Positions 46,001 through 55,205 of a stretch of DNA of 64,000 nt are shown here, in pieces (within the stretch, counting starts at the first letter, position 1; each line of letters starts with the position of its first letter). Source of the DNA: Metaphire vulgaris (Eukaryota > Annelida > Clitellata > Crassiclitellata > Megascolecidae); the NCBI GenBank assembly GCA_018105865.1, contig CM030852.1, positions 14,901,945-14,965,944 on the forward strand, read 5' to 3'. The notes below the pieces were generated by a model, which was not told the DNA's origin, searched no databases, and was given only the letters and a program-made list of their open reading frames with translations. The translations under genes and the position numbers were made by a program.

Positions 46001-49000
46001 CTTAATCTTTCGTATTAGCGTGGCGCTAAACAATTCTCACGACTATAGCTCACTATAGCTATAAGCAAGTCTTCTCCTACTTCACACTTCACTATCTTGG
46101 CGATAGCATTCAGCACTATACTCCTAATTATTTAATAGCTAGGTGCTATAAAAGTCTCATCACCTATAGCTCTTGGGCTATATAAAATCAATCTTACTTC
46201 ACTGTTCAACTATAAGCTTGGTGCTAAAATTTCTCTTAAACTATTACCATTGTTACACTGTGTTGCCCTCTTCAAGGCGTATAGATCCTATTCTCTTTTC
46301 ACTTATAGCGCGTTTCACCAACTGCATACGATTAAATTGTAATAATCCACGGCCGGGCCCCCATATGTGAAGGTCAAGGATGGATTTACCTATCCTGTCC
46401 TCGACATTATAATCGATGCGCATAGGTTAGCTATATCAAGATGAGTTATGAGTCGGATCAACCGAGAAATCATGTAAAGCAACACAGCGGTGGTATTTCA
46501 AATATTATTAAAATGTCATCTGTCTTCCACCTAACAACATGTAAATTAGATTAACAATTTCTCAGCAATATATATCAGTTACTTAATTTACTATTCTATT
46601 ATTAGTCTACCTAGAGGCTGGTCAATTAACAAGAAAACTTATCACTTCCCTCCCCATCTTTGTGATCCAAGGATGATCTCTTTTCCATCGTTCTTTCTCG
46701 ACTCTCGGTGTTGACCGTGAAGATTTGTTGAGTAGTTTCGAACGGAATTCTTCTTACTTCCCTGCGTCTATGCACAAATGTCCATGTCGTCAGAGCTGCC
46801 GTTGAATGTCTTCGACGATCCTCCTCTGCTTCTTCTTTAACGTCCCGATATAATCGTCTCGAAAGATAGTTCGTTGACTTCACGATTAGGCCTATCCCTC
46901 ATTACTGAATTTTTCTACACTATAGCTTTATCGTTTTCTATGACAGATGTGTCATAATCATCATTCACGCCACGAATCCAGTTTCTTCGTAAACGAAATC
47001 CCCACGAGAGGTGTCCATAAACCGTCTGCTGTATGACCCCCTCTTCCTCTCAACGTATTTATATTTTCTTTAGCGCCCTCTGGCTGTCCATCGACGTCGC
47101 AGTCACGTTCCGATTGGTTGATGACAGGCTCCCAAGTCCTCCCACATCTATTATTATTCATAAGCGACCAGCCTCAACGACCAGCCTCAATTAATATAAT
47201 CACTTTTCTTAACCTGAACGATTTTAACATATATTGAGACCATCACAAGCAGTACTTAGTCTGCCATAATGTTCGAGTTCCATCTGCCTTGATATCTACG
47301 TTCCATGGTCTTGATGTCTTGATGGAAGCATTCTCCTTGTTCTTCACTCATAGCTCCAAGATTTGAAGTTCAGATAGCTATGAAAGAAATGCAACTTGAC
47401 ACTCATGTTTGCTCCCAGTCTTCGAAAAGCAATCTTCGAATTTTTAACTGAAAGGTCATAATTCTCGACTCTTAAGTTGCCAAGTAAGTCAGTAATCAGG
47501 TCGCAAAAAGCATCTTGTCTACAACTATAACATCCCATTGATTCAAAAAGTCCTTTGCTGTTGATGCAGTATACAAACTCCTCCTCCATATGGAAATGTT
47601 TGAAAAGATTCATTCTCTCTGCCATGATACATAAGCGTGGTTCCTGGGGCCAACACTGAACAGATTCTTTTCCTTCAGTCTTGAACCCAGTAACTCTGCT
47701 GACGGCTTCGGCAGATCTAGGTCTCATATTAGGTCATTAAACTCAGCTTGCTTCAATGTTTGGTGCATTCCAGCGTCAACTTCTAAGGCCACGAAATCTT
47801 CGCAATCGGTGTCTGTTGACTGACAAAATTCATCTTCGTAAGAAACTCCCAAAGTAGTGCAAATAGGTACAGGAACTTTGTCACAGTGAGCAACTGGTCT
47901 CAGAGCAGAGGGGAGATTTGGGTACTGGATGGAAGATTTTGCCTTTGTGGACATGCCTGAAATATTTACCAGACAGAAGTAGCAGTCATCAACATGCATG
48001 GTTTCGAGGCTCTCGCCACACCATTGGAACTCCAAAGTTAAGACTTTTTCTCTGACCTTTAGTCACATTATGAACTGTCTGAGGCTTTCAACACATGTCC
48101 TGCACACTTTATGTGGTGCCCAAGGTTTTCCTGGTCACTCAATTTAACTGCGAAATATGCATGCTAAGCTTTATGCACAAATTCAGACACCTATCTCCTT
48201 TGTTTAGGTGTTGTAAAGCAACCTCAGATGTAGCAAAATTTGTCAGGATCATTCCTGCACTGCTCACGAAGTGTTCGGGTGCTGGGTGACATATTCCACA
48301 GAAAGCTAGTTAGAATAGTTAAATTTACTGCGACTTGTAAGCCTCATGAACGACTGAATGCTGCCGTCGGTTTCACGCTGCTTATATAGGCCTATATCCA
48401 TAAAATGCTGACGTCTGCAGTTTAAAACTGCCTATTAAACTGTTGTATTATTAAATAGTTATGCCCACTGCATATTAAGCATATCTTTTGCACATCCTTA
48501 ACTTTTTGCATATTCAATATAGCTAAAGAATTATAATACATAATGCTACATTATTACAGTAAACAGTAAATCAGTAAACAGCGTTTTGCGGAAAAACTGG
48601 ACGTGATAGGAGAAAATGGGTGTGATTTTTGGATTCAGCACACCAAAATACATAAAGATCACATGTTGTCTTCAAGTCAGCAAAATTGACGTAGACCAGT
48701 GCAATAACTCTTCAAAATAGCATCTCCAGTTAATCTGTTAATCTACAGAATTACATAATTTACGCTCCGACTGCAGTCAATAAACGTGACATTACAGATG
48801 AGAGACTGCTTCGCATACGCACAACGTTCAGGAAGTCAGCAATGGTTTGCATTGTTGTATCGAAACTGGACTCCGTGATTGAGACGGAATATCAAGGTGA
48901 GCGACGTTTATTACTGTGACGTGGCGCTGCAGGAGATGCCTTCTGCCATCCGCTCACTATAATTGTTCCGTCTGTTCACATTTGCCACAGTCGTAATAAT

Positions 49001-49055
49001 GTTGCGAATTTCAAGGGGTGCAGTTTCAACGGAGTGAAACTTTCGGTAGGTAGAC

Positions 49056-49090
<35 letters not shown>

Positions 49091-51019
49091 AGAGAGTTGG
49101 AGGAAACGGCCAATCACTGATTTACATTCAACTGTTCAACTTTATACTAACATGAAGTGTTTATCTGCGGAGTTTCCCAATTGAACGTAAGGCTGGGTGC
49201 ACTGGAGTCACAATTTGTCGGCTGACCTTTCGGTGGATTGAAGTAAAGAGTGCAGACATAGGATGGAACAGAGGGAATCGTGGCTGTTACTGTGATATGG
49301 GATGATGATGTCGTATTTGTCACAGTTTCTGAACTTGGAATCGTATTATTAGGATTCAATGTCCATTTGAAAGAAGGATGCAACGGAGGCAGTGCAATTG
49401 ATGATGGTGGTGTTGGTGCAACTGGTAATGGTCCACTGTATTTGACTGTCAATTCAAAGAAGACATCATCTTCGCAACCTTCTACGACTTCGGTGACGTT
49501 GTTCGTAATAGTTGAATTCGTATCTGAAAAATAAGTGATCAGTAAAACGTTTATTTTAGACAGGAAACTAAATATGATTCGAAATGACGTGATTGTGATT
49601 GCTGGTTTCAGAAGACGCGATCTGATTGTGTCAAGACTGTACTACATCAGCCGCCCTCGTGTAGGCCTATATCCAACCCGGGTTAAGTTTCATGTCTTGA
49701 GAGGTGTTACGCTATCTCTTATTCGAGCTGCCGATTGGATGGGGGGGGGACCAGCCTCCTTGTCGTGTGAGGGTTCAACAGATTTGCATACAACTTTTAA
49801 TATCGGTATCCGCTCTCTTCTTCAATTTTTCTTAAACAATATATTTGCTAATATGCTATCAGCTGCCACGAAACTAGAGATTCAGACGCTATCTAGACCT
49901 GGTCGAACAAAATAATGGCAAAATTCATACAGAGAAATCTTTGTGAATATGATGCAAGCAATTCAGGTATGCGTACCCGTAGCGACGAGAATTGCTTGAT
50001 ACGTTGCAGGACCACTATCACAGGCGTAATATCCTCCGAGCTGTAGATTAGCGCTGAATACGATTAAATTGCACACGGTTGAGTTGAGCTTTTCTGTTCG
50101 GAAATTTCCTGAAAAACCGGCGATGATGTTACAGTTGCTGTCCGTCATTCGAATTCCATTTGAACCTCCAGGGTCTCCGTCTGGTGAAAACGACCATTCG
50201 ATGGCCCTGCTATCGTTAATTGAACAGTTAAAGTAGGAACTCCCTCCAACACTGACCGCTAGATTCTTTGGCTTTTGTACAATTGCTCCTCGTGCGACTG
50301 TGAATAAAATTCAAATTTCTACATAAGATCTTAATATTTCAAACCGACACAGCCATTTTAAATCTATCTTCAACAGATCTTCGCTTAATTAGTTATCGCA
50401 ATGGAATATGATACTTTATAATCTGTATGTTTATGGCAGTGTTCTGTCTATTGGAACTTTCACGAGAAGCGTTTTGAATGCTTCTTCTCCATAAATTATA
50501 TTTTTAAATTTAAATTTATTTTGTAATGATATTGATTTTGAAGTTTTATCCGACTTAAATCAATGTGTAGTAATCCGCCTTTTAATTAAAGTTAAATCTA
50601 CAATGGAATAAAATGGAGCAGTACGCATAAGTAAGGAATTTAAAATAAATCGGACATAGGTTGAGTTCTGTCATCTTTCTTATATAAAAGCACTAAATGT
50701 ATGCAAATTTGTATGAGGATAAACTCTTATACTTTAAATTCGACCAGCAGATGAAATTTCAAAATACGAGCGTATTGAGAACTTATCGAGTGTTGTAAAA
50801 GTGAATAAAGTGCGTGAAATTGTAATTTTAAAATAATAAATTGGCATAGGATAATGTAGACAGTATCAATGGCGAGTTTATTGAAAGAGAATCTTGAACG
50901 TTAATGAACATTAATGACGTTGAGTTCTGACCTCTCGTCAAAAGAATTAAGATGAGAAGAAGAATCGTTGAAACTTGACTTCTCCGAAGAATCTTCACGA
51001 TACGTCTAAGATCTTCCAT
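32885..51019 (-). CDS. IgSF receptor gene C: four Ig-like domains, two hydrophobic exons, two ITAM-like motifs
   Basis: Ten exons, all internal phases 1: 51019-50932 (leader), 50297-49977 (V), 49523-49152, 39721-39437, 37940-37602 (Ig), 35478-35446 (microexon), 35136-34981 (TM1), 34070-33948 (TM2), 33645-33493 (tail 1), 33033-32885 (tail 2 with stop). They total 2019 nt, 672 residues, with no break. Tail motifs: YADN, YEGL-x9-YEGL, YINI and YEEL-x10-YQEL, i.e. two consecutive ITAM-like pairs. The family role would be tyrosine-kinase-coupled recognition at the cell surface; the ligand is unknown. The intron between the second and third Ig exons carries the 6.3-kb LTR element. This is the most intact copy. 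The 21-nt stalk microexon has decayed here. Confidence 0.85.
33493..33645 (-). CDS. Gene C exon 9: cytoplasmic tail 1, ITAM-like
   Basis: 51 codons: RYADNSHNSGANGHPGP, then YEGL-x9-YEGL (spacer ERNQRTIQV) and PEYINI. Acceptor GCTTAG/GA, donor GATG/GTAAGA. Confidence 0.82.
33948..34070 (-). CDS. Gene C exon 8: TM2
   Basis: 41 codons; differs from the B exon essentially by one codon (CECSGG versus SECSGG). Hydrophobic MVLFIFCLVICGIIFVPWIL followed by IASHCCRKN. Donor CAAG/GTGGGA. Confidence 0.8.
34981..35136 (-). CDS. Gene C exon 7: TM1 and Cys-rich loop
   Basis: 52 codons: GWIWLLLLLLLLLFVLPACA then FLLWYGCSKSCRENVNEEF and ALPCMNEK. The lipid-facing part differs from B but the loop is nearly identical, suggesting that the loop has the conserved role. 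Confidence 0.82.
35446..35478 (-). CDS. Gene C microexon 6 (33 nt)
   Basis: Acceptor TTCTTTAG/AG, donor GACG/GTATGT, encodes ENLSPGPSSAD in the stalk, phase 1-1. Confidence 0.7.
36195..36584. mobile_element. hAT-like MITE built of CGTATGAT palindromes
   Basis: 390 bp, ends C(G/A)AAGCTCGATCATACG, flanked by CTGGCGAC (36187-36194, 36585-36592). Repeated TATCATACG/CGTATTTTA units near both ends give strong hairpins. Intronic in gene C. Confidence 0.85.
36755..36853. repeat. (ATT)n(ATC)n microsatellite
   Basis: About 22 ATT units followed by ATC units, in the stalk-region intron of gene C. Confidence 0.95.
36996..37016 (-). pseudogene. Decayed 21-nt stalk microexon of gene C
   Basis: Aligns with the 21-nt microexons of B and D through conserved flanking intron (ACATCACTTGCAAACATC), but the acceptor CAG has become CAT and the donor GTAAG has become CTGGG, so it cannot be spliced in. 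Confidence 0.65.
37602..37940 (-). CDS. Gene C exon 5: fourth Ig-like domain
   Basis: 113 codons. The N-terminal linker is longer than in B and lacks the NATEVTTS repeat. Core LLTCTANGIPNPTYVWYDQC and GSYKCVANN. Donor CCAG/GTAAAC. Confidence 0.87.
38152..38337. mobile_element. hAT-type MITE (CAGGGTTTAATC ends)
   Basis: 186 bp, CAGGGTTTAATCTAGGCC...TCTGGATTAAACACTG, flanked by TCTAAGTG (38144-38151, 38338-38345). The interior has CCCCGGAAATTT palindromes. A second, one-ended copy in reverse orientation ends near 55310. Confidence 0.87.
39437..39721 (-). CDS. Gene C exon 4: third Ig-like domain
   Basis: 95 codons: SGKCEYKILECHPYAYPPPH, DIHWLDVIRN, RITAEFGGEYVCSV, NAINGNNHTAS, FTMDKC. Acceptor TTTTACAG/GC, donor TGTA/GTAAGT. 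Confidence 0.88.
40840..40944 (-). pseudogene. 3' part of a broken repeat-family gene (left of the LTR element)
   Basis: On the minus strand this continues the frame interrupted at 47248 on the other side of the LTR element: YCW, QRDN and KKRRF codons follow once the 5-bp duplication is discounted. Same family as 47248-48035. Confidence 0.65.
40945..41825 (-). repeat. 3' long terminal repeat
   Basis: 881 bp, TG...CA ends as TGTGA...TCACA. Differs from the other LTR by single-base changes such as CCCAGAGG/CCTAGAGG and homopolymer length changes near 41230 and 41335. Confidence 0.92.
41826..41845 (-). promoter_or_regulatory. Polypurine tract
   Basis: Minus-strand AAAAGGGGGGCATA directly abuts the 3' LTR, the expected position for plus-strand priming. 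Confidence 0.65.
42678..45863 (-). CDS. LTR-element ORF, 1061 codons: coiled-coil, acidic tract, unknown C-terminal half
   Basis: Begins MLHDIDMTSEYKEIVQLGRQ, then a heptad-like charged helix with three ERREAEK repeats (about residues 35-85), the style of N-terminal gag regions in invertebrate Ty3/Gypsy (Mag-like) elements. Residues about 314-421 are almost only Glu/Asp, from a GAA/GAG/GAT repeat. The remainder (about 425-1061) is Lys/Glu-rich and mixed hydrophobic with a duplicated ECFVIECFVIE, and matches no family I recognise. It has no CCHC knuckle, protease, RT or integrase motif. It is intact over 3.2 kb, so it was probably under recent selection or is very young. Could be a divergent gag, or a captured host sequence. 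Confidence 0.75.
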   Translation of the reverse strand: MLHDIDMTSEYKEIVQLGRQLGHKGVALQDFAKKEFERLRQKEAENERREAEKERREAEKERREEERERRQYELKKAELLLKLEQLDKQIAARKTSKRTVDDKDKQVPAENSEEKMKEVVVKQADHELKFQRGNWEVQQDKETIERSDREQSTRLHNEERRNSGNRIPDTEGRGKDFVQMTAKVNAGRGQPCDPQEENEILQLIADGNNYSTPFEISTLSLNGTADGIHDYCMLEDGAIFREDPISPRRNAGKRGVYHFNDSYTGGRDTDTLGWQLTGQEEDEREGVKKRPPAAEVIINHSLSENCAHERMTLIARMEEEEEEEEDDDEEEEEEEEDDEEEQEEEEEEEEEKEDDEEEEEEEEDDEEEEEEEEEDDDEEEEEEEEGKKEGEEEAEEKEEEEGEDEKEREEGEEEGEEEENNSTNDVVNESIAGRSTAEVNDGRRKFIVMCPTIMRKFGDLNFCHGRHGSAVTVCKEPQLLVLPTSDVTLERRGVKEIEKVWLYRKAAVKMSASDGNVEIKEWTGNLKGEERQGFRRIEIPSGEEENDISVECFNWETRKVMESSIISNLLYSTTNDLLQALLRDFGKSFECFVIECFVIEERNELRFRNWIGHMELHLKVSAMKSSIRLKESILLSNYAGSIVKANGKKQKNWEKEDVYTALGIQFGLKERRRRMKYKVKEMTESTVIRIALVRAVGNEYESSEVDEDRENLRNLIFEREANGNYVLISYCRRDALGDVKSFLGQTLKNANLSGDYGEKLNLWWEVKLNWRSDGNGSSRCEKGYSRKALRGFGELAEWKNPIRGNQEKLAFGFVQLKILDATQCRGKEKNDEDISGCLVVVKGTVQKTNYGNFRPQRYSKRDNEEDKENRSEVCAKDITDKSKKSMLLKFFKKRKIKFGSMELFGRKVVCPRRCLKQRSSRKVKIQRYMNWKKILFECEIAKRREKSLSTRRSYGDQREIQGNDDLSCVTEESSSTKDFRDPGVINLLRDDGTDLGLVFLQKDSTLRAVEIIEKLNIRLVGAHKPFINRLGVVDDLKTATVAGVHIYFRMMNVRLSLHGCW
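45880..46340 (-). repeat. Leader with imperfect TATAGC/GGTGCTATA repeats
   Basis: Between the PBS and the ORF, a motif of the type ACTATAGC-(C/T)-TGGTGCTATA-n-AATCTC recurs about every 50-70 bp (near 45.96, 46.12, 46.14 and 46.22 kb). Possibly packaging or dimerisation structure; function not shown. Confidence 0.5.
46347..46363 (-). promoter_or_regulatory. Primer binding site candidate
   Basis: Two bases inside the 5' LTR (minus strand) lies TGGGGGCCCGGCCGTGG. It starts with the TGG that pairs with a tRNA 3'-CCA end. The priming tRNA is not assigned. Confidence 0.5.
46366..47247 (-). repeat. 5' long terminal repeat
   Basis: 882 bp, partner of 40945-41825. Both LTRs contain the same 66-codon open frame (41739-41539 and 47161-46961), which is shared because the LTRs are copies and is not evidence for a protein. 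Confidence 0.92.
47248..48035 (-). pseudogene. 5' part of a broken repeat-family gene (right of the LTR element)
   Basis: Minus-strand frames resemble a multi-copy invertebrate protein family I know only as uncharacterised or transposon-associated: DLPKPSAELLGSRLKEKNL, KIAFRRLGANMSVKLHFFHS, then after a frameshift SEEQGECFHQDIKTMERRYQ. It has an in-frame stop near 47727, another near 47630 and a frameshift near 47370, and the LTR element cuts its 3' end. It was therefore already dead before the LTR insertion. It sits in the same intron of gene C. Confidence 0.7.
48040..49050. other. Intron sequence of gene C, no gene seen
   Basis: AT-rich, with no exon or repeat I recognise except a (GA)n run at 49053-49088 at its end. 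Confidence 0.4.
49152..49523 (-). CDS. Gene C exon 3: second Ig-like domain
   Basis: 124 codons. EGCEDDVFFELTVKYSGPLP and VPSYVCTLYF...NWETPQINTS. Two codons shorter than in B (NPNNTIPSS instead of LDPANTIPSL). Donor TTCAT/GTTAGT. Confidence 0.88.
49977..50297 (-). CDS. Gene C exon 2: V-like Ig domain
   Basis: 107 codons, close to gene B exon 2 (shared GNFRTEK, CNLIVFSANLQLGGYYACD). Acceptor TTCACAG/TCGC, donor GTACGC. Differences to B cluster in the C-D and F-G loop regions. Confidence 0.88.
50932..51019 (-). CDS. Gene C exon 1: leader/signal peptide
   Basis: ATG at 51019: MEDLRRIVKILRRSQVSTIL then LLILILLTR; donor GAGAG/GTCAGA. Same design as gene B exon 1, confirming the start choice in both. 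Confidence 0.77.
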
Positions 51020-51084
51020 TGCACCTGAACCTTGAAATAACTGAAATTGTTTTTCCAATGTACACTATAAAATTTATACCGGTA

Positions 51085-51830
51085 TTAGCATAAGTATCAG
51101 TTGCGTTTTACATTTAGAATCAGTTCAGATGTATTCGCTTTACTTGAAGTCATTCAGTGTCTATAATCCAATAATAACTATTATAATAAAGAGGCCCATT
51201 CTTAAAGAGAACAAAATGTAATAATAGGCCTATATACTGTATCTAATCTTTTCTACCTCGCCGAAACATTTTTAAAATTAGAGAAGTGGTCTATATCGTT
51301 AACCATAATGCATGTATACTTCCTGAATCTCCATATTTACATGAGGCTTCTGGTACGTTCTAGGCACAGTTTATTTGCATACTAAAGGTCAATCTATCTT
51401 CACCTGAAGATAGGTAGGCTTGTCGCTGTCGAGTACTTTAAACTGCGCTCGCTGTCGAATTTATAAATCACATTAAGCCAAGACGTTTACTCGTGGAAAT
51501 TCAATTTTATGTAAATTGTAGAGCAACATTCATATCGATTATTCAATCGAACAAATGACAATGAGAAATGATTTTATTAATGGCTAATTTGGACTACCAT
51601 CAGTATTTTTTTAATAGTTAGAAATCAAATCATTAAAATTTATCAGCAATAATTATGGCTCCATGAAGGGATTTGCGATGTAGCCTATGTGACATGTGTG
51701 AATAAGTGATTAAGTGCCAGAGAGTGGAAACATAGGAAAGAACGGCGAAGGAGAGGAAGAATAAAACGATTGAAGATTGAACTAATCTCAGAGACGAGGA
51801 CACAAAAAAGAAGAAAACGAGCACGTATTC
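51085..51830. repeat. 5' flank of gene C, duplicated from the flank of gene B
   Basis: Matches 30.69-31.76 kb with substitutions and small indels. Includes the empty MITE site CAGAGACG at 51789-51796. Shows that the array unit extends at least 0.8 kb upstream of the leader exon. Confidence 0.8.
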
Positions 51831-52326
51831 ACTGATTTCTGGTCACTTCACGCTCTGAAACGAGATTTGAGAAAAGCGATGAAATGATGGAATAAGAAGC
51901 TATTTGGGATATAAAGCATTGTGCTGAGATTCTGAAAATCAGCATATTTTTGCTGATAGCAGAAAACGCTTGATCATAGGAGATAGAAGCAGATGGGTTT
52001 AGAGTTTTAAGAAGTCCAGAAACGTTTTTAGGCATTTTACTAAATAAAAAGTGTCTATATATTTCGAAACGGAATGAATAGAAATCAGCGCAACATTGAA
52101 AGGACAGTAAAACCACCGCGTAGCCCTGGTTTCGGAAATAGGGGCAGGGGTCATGGATCAAGGATTAAAAGAGTCATAGATCATTTTGGGTGAACCATTG
52201 GCATCTGTTTTGAATGACTCGGTATAGAGTTCAAATAATGAGTTTGTCTAGTCTCCAAATTTTGTAAATCACAAATTAAGATTTGAACGCAATATTATTC
52301 TTTGTTCAACAGATAGGCTAAACAGC

Positions 52327-53640
52327 CAGTGGCGGACAGTGCTGTGCTAGTTACTTGAAAAATGTAACTAGTTAGGGTTACAGTTACAAGTGATAGAAAG
52401 TAACTAGTTACTGAGATTAGTTACTAGTTTCCAAAAGTAACTAGTTACATTACTACTTACTCAATAAAGTAACTAGTTACTTACTAGTTACATGGCTTGT
52501 TTTCGATGCTGCACAGCCTGCTCTTAGGTATCAAAACGTACAATAATCAACGAACAATCGAAGATAATTTCGAATTCTGTGTAACTAACAGTCACAGTTC
52601 CCTAATAGGCAACATTAAACAAGCAGTGTAGTCTATTGACACAAAACATGCGTCAATGTTTAACCGATGTTCATTGTTCAAATTACATTTTTATTAGCTC
52701 TCAACAGTAAAAGCATTTCGAAGAGCTCGTCAGTTAGACTCTTTCTTCGTGGTGTAAGAATCTGCCTGCCCACACTCAAAAGTCTCTCTACTGTTTACTG
52801 CTTTTCGTCAGTTAATTATTGAAGGTTACTGCTTTTATTATCGCTCAAATACAACATGGAGTTTATATCAGAAGTAAAGTACTAGAGGCTAGTGCATGAT
52901 GGTGGCAGTGCGATCTATGGTTACCAGTCATGTGAAACAGGACGAACGCCTGGTGTTCCGGTATGTAGGTTGTTGTTAATGCAGTAACTCAGTGACAGTG
53001 AGTCGCATAATGCAAACGCTTGAAATGCAATAACACTTATAAAAGTAACTAGTTACGGTAACTAGTAACTAGCGTTACTAGTTACTCAAAATAGTAACTA
53101 GTCACTGACAATAGTTACTCTCGGCTGAAAGTAACTAGTTACTCCACTAGTTACTCAAAATAGTAACTAGTTACAGTAACTAGCGTTACTGTAACTAGTT
53201 ACTACCCAGCACTGGTGGCGGATTTACCACGGTACAAATGGTCCTTCGGTACAGGGCCAACCTACACAATAAAAATAAAAATAGGGGCCCACCTTTTTTA
53301 TTAACAATATTTTAAAATGATTTTCTATTATTTCTTTCTTTAAATAGCTTATTTTCAGAATATAGACTTTCGTTTGAAAAAAACGAAAAACAGAAATTCG
53401 TGTACATGCAACCATATTTGTCACGCAACGTCCTGAAAAGCTTAATTGATAAGCAGAAAAAGGTCATCACCACTTTTTCACATTTGATCAGAAAATCTGT
53501 AACTTTTCCGACAGTTCTCCGAGATTTTGAACAAATCTAAAGTTTCACCGACAATATGAAGACTATTGGTTCACAGAATTTTTATTCGGTGGGCCTCAGT
53601 GGAAATACGTGTACCGGGCCTAAGAAATGTTGATCCGCCA
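52327..53640. mobile_element. Nested hAT-type MITEs
   Basis: An outer CAGTGGCGGATTTACC element (ends near 53640 with GATCCGCCATTTG) is interrupted after its first 10 bp by the inner element at 52337-53214. The outer TSD is not clear. Confidence 0.7.
52337..53214. mobile_element. hAT-type element with AGTAACTAGTTAC subterminal repeats
   Basis: 878 bp, CAGTGCTGTGCTAGTTAC...TTACTACCCAGCACTG, flanked by GTGGCGGA (52329-52336, 53215-53222). Dense TAACTAGTTA palindromes at both ends. The middle (52.5-53.0 kb) has no open frame of note. Confidence 0.88.
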
Positions 53641-53999
53641 TTTGACCCAGGATTCATGACCTGTCGACTGATTGCCATCTCTGACCCAAAACATTCGCAC
53701 TTAACATTTTTCTACTCGTTTTTTTAGGTGCGCTTAGAACTGAAACTGAAACTAGTAAGAGTGGGAATGTTATAACTGGTGCTATATCATTTTATCATCG
53801 TCGTCATAGTCGTAGTCATCGTTACGTAAAAAAGCTTTTGAAAGATTATATTTATTAGACATTGCGTAGATCCGTGCGGATGGCAAGACGGAAACGGGAA
53901 AATGGAAATGAAAATGTCCAGTAAAAGTTAAGTACAATCGTGCATTGAATGTTCTATTCATTCTATCGAAATGGCTCGTTCCGATCCATCTTATCATCG

Positions 54000-54090
54000 G
54001 CAAATACACGTTAGATAATGTATATTTATATAATAAATATAATATAGATATTAGATATAGATAATAGATAGATATAGATAATAATATATT
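54000..54090. repeat. (TAGATA)n-type AT-rich repeat
   Basis: Imperfect TAGATA/ATATAGATAATA repeats between the transposon cluster and the LINE fragment. Confidence 0.75.
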
Positions 54091-54516
54091 GCAGTATCAT
54101 CGTTATATGTTTTCTGTCCTGAGACAGGTTCAGGCTCCATAGCAGTAGATGTTCTTTAAAATATCGAACTCGAATCATATTGTTAAAATGTCATCGACAT
54201 TTGACGCTGCTTTTACAGGTCTCATCATAGATCCTTTAAGTGGGTCGTGGGTCTCATAATATCAAAACGACGCAATTCAATATTCTGAAGGTCTAAGCCA
54301 ATGTGCTGCATATGAAGATGAATACAGAATAACTAAGTGATAAGGGTACAGACCCTCACTGTCCATACGATTAGAAGAACTACACTGAAAGTTAATCATG
54401 GCGTCTTCCTGTGTCTGTGGTTCAGTCGAGTGAAACAATGCATTAGGGGTCCTTAACCTTCTCCGAGGGGGAATTGACAAAGCCGGAGGGAAGTCAGCTA
54501 GGGGGCTGCTGTTAGT

Positions 54517-55205
54517 TTTATTTATTTATTTATTGACAATTTATATAGCGCAGTAGACAAGGCTAAGGCCTACAACAAAAGCGCTTAACACAATTCATAT
54601 CCAATATTAAATAAATGTGTCTTCAAATTTCTAATGAAAAGTCCAGCTGAGACTGCTCCAGTCACATTGTCTGGAAGAGAGTTCCACAGGGCGGGATTCC
54701 CCCGCGCGAATGATCTTTCCCCAAACTTAGGGGTCTTGGACGGGGGGAGGGACCAACAACTGCACTCTCCGACTGGACCTAAGAACCGATCTCCTCTCGA
54801 TCGCAGTCGATCTCCGTACAAGTACAGTTAGATAATCGGGACAGAATGGATCGTGTAAAGCCCGAAACGTAAGCCAACAGCGCTTGTAGACAATGCGCTG
54901 TGGAGCACGGAGCCAGTGGAGTCGATCTCTAAGGAGAGGAGTGACGTGGTCACCCCAGCGACAGCCGAAAATCACTCGTGCAGCCTGGTTCAGCACTGAT
55001 TGTATGCGGTTCAGTCTAGTATCCGGAAGTCCAAGAAGCACACCGTTACAGTAATCAATTCGTGTCAGTACCAGGGCACGCACTAATTTGACAGCCGCGC
55101 TCACTGGCAGGTACCGTCGAATTGACCTCACTCTCCGCAGTTGGTAGTGGCAGGAGCGTATCAGATTGTTAACGTGCGCTTCAAAGGATAGAGTCTCATC
55201 TAGGA
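54517..55205 (-). mobile_element. LINE 3' end, reverse transcriptase C-terminal fragment (CR1/Jockey-like)
   Basis: Minus-strand frames give LVRALVLTRIDYCNGVLLGL, LNRIQSVLNQAARVIFG, LHWLRAPQRIVYKRCWL and NPALWNSLPDNV...FIRNLKTHLF, the classical C-terminal signature of CR1/Rex/Jockey-type ORF2. Ends in a short (TTTA)n tail at 54517-54534. Truncated at the 5' side. Confidence 0.88.

Larger units (their letters stand above)
40945..47247 (-). mobile_element. LTR retroelement, young, single long ORF, no pol seen
   Basis: Bounded by direct repeats 40945-41825 and 46366-47247 (TGTGAAGG...CCATCACA), which differ at only a handful of positions. Flanked by the 5-bp duplication AGCAG (40940-40944, 47248-47252). 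Transcription would run leftward: 5' LTR at 46366-47247, PBS candidate at 46347-46363, leader with TATAGC repeats, ORF 45863-42678, PPT at 41826-41845, 3' LTR at 40945-41825. No aspartic protease, YxDD reverse transcriptase, RNase H or integrase HHCC/DDE motif appears in any frame I read, so it is probably a non-autonomous element mobilised in trans. It lies in an intron of gene C. Confidence 0.88.
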
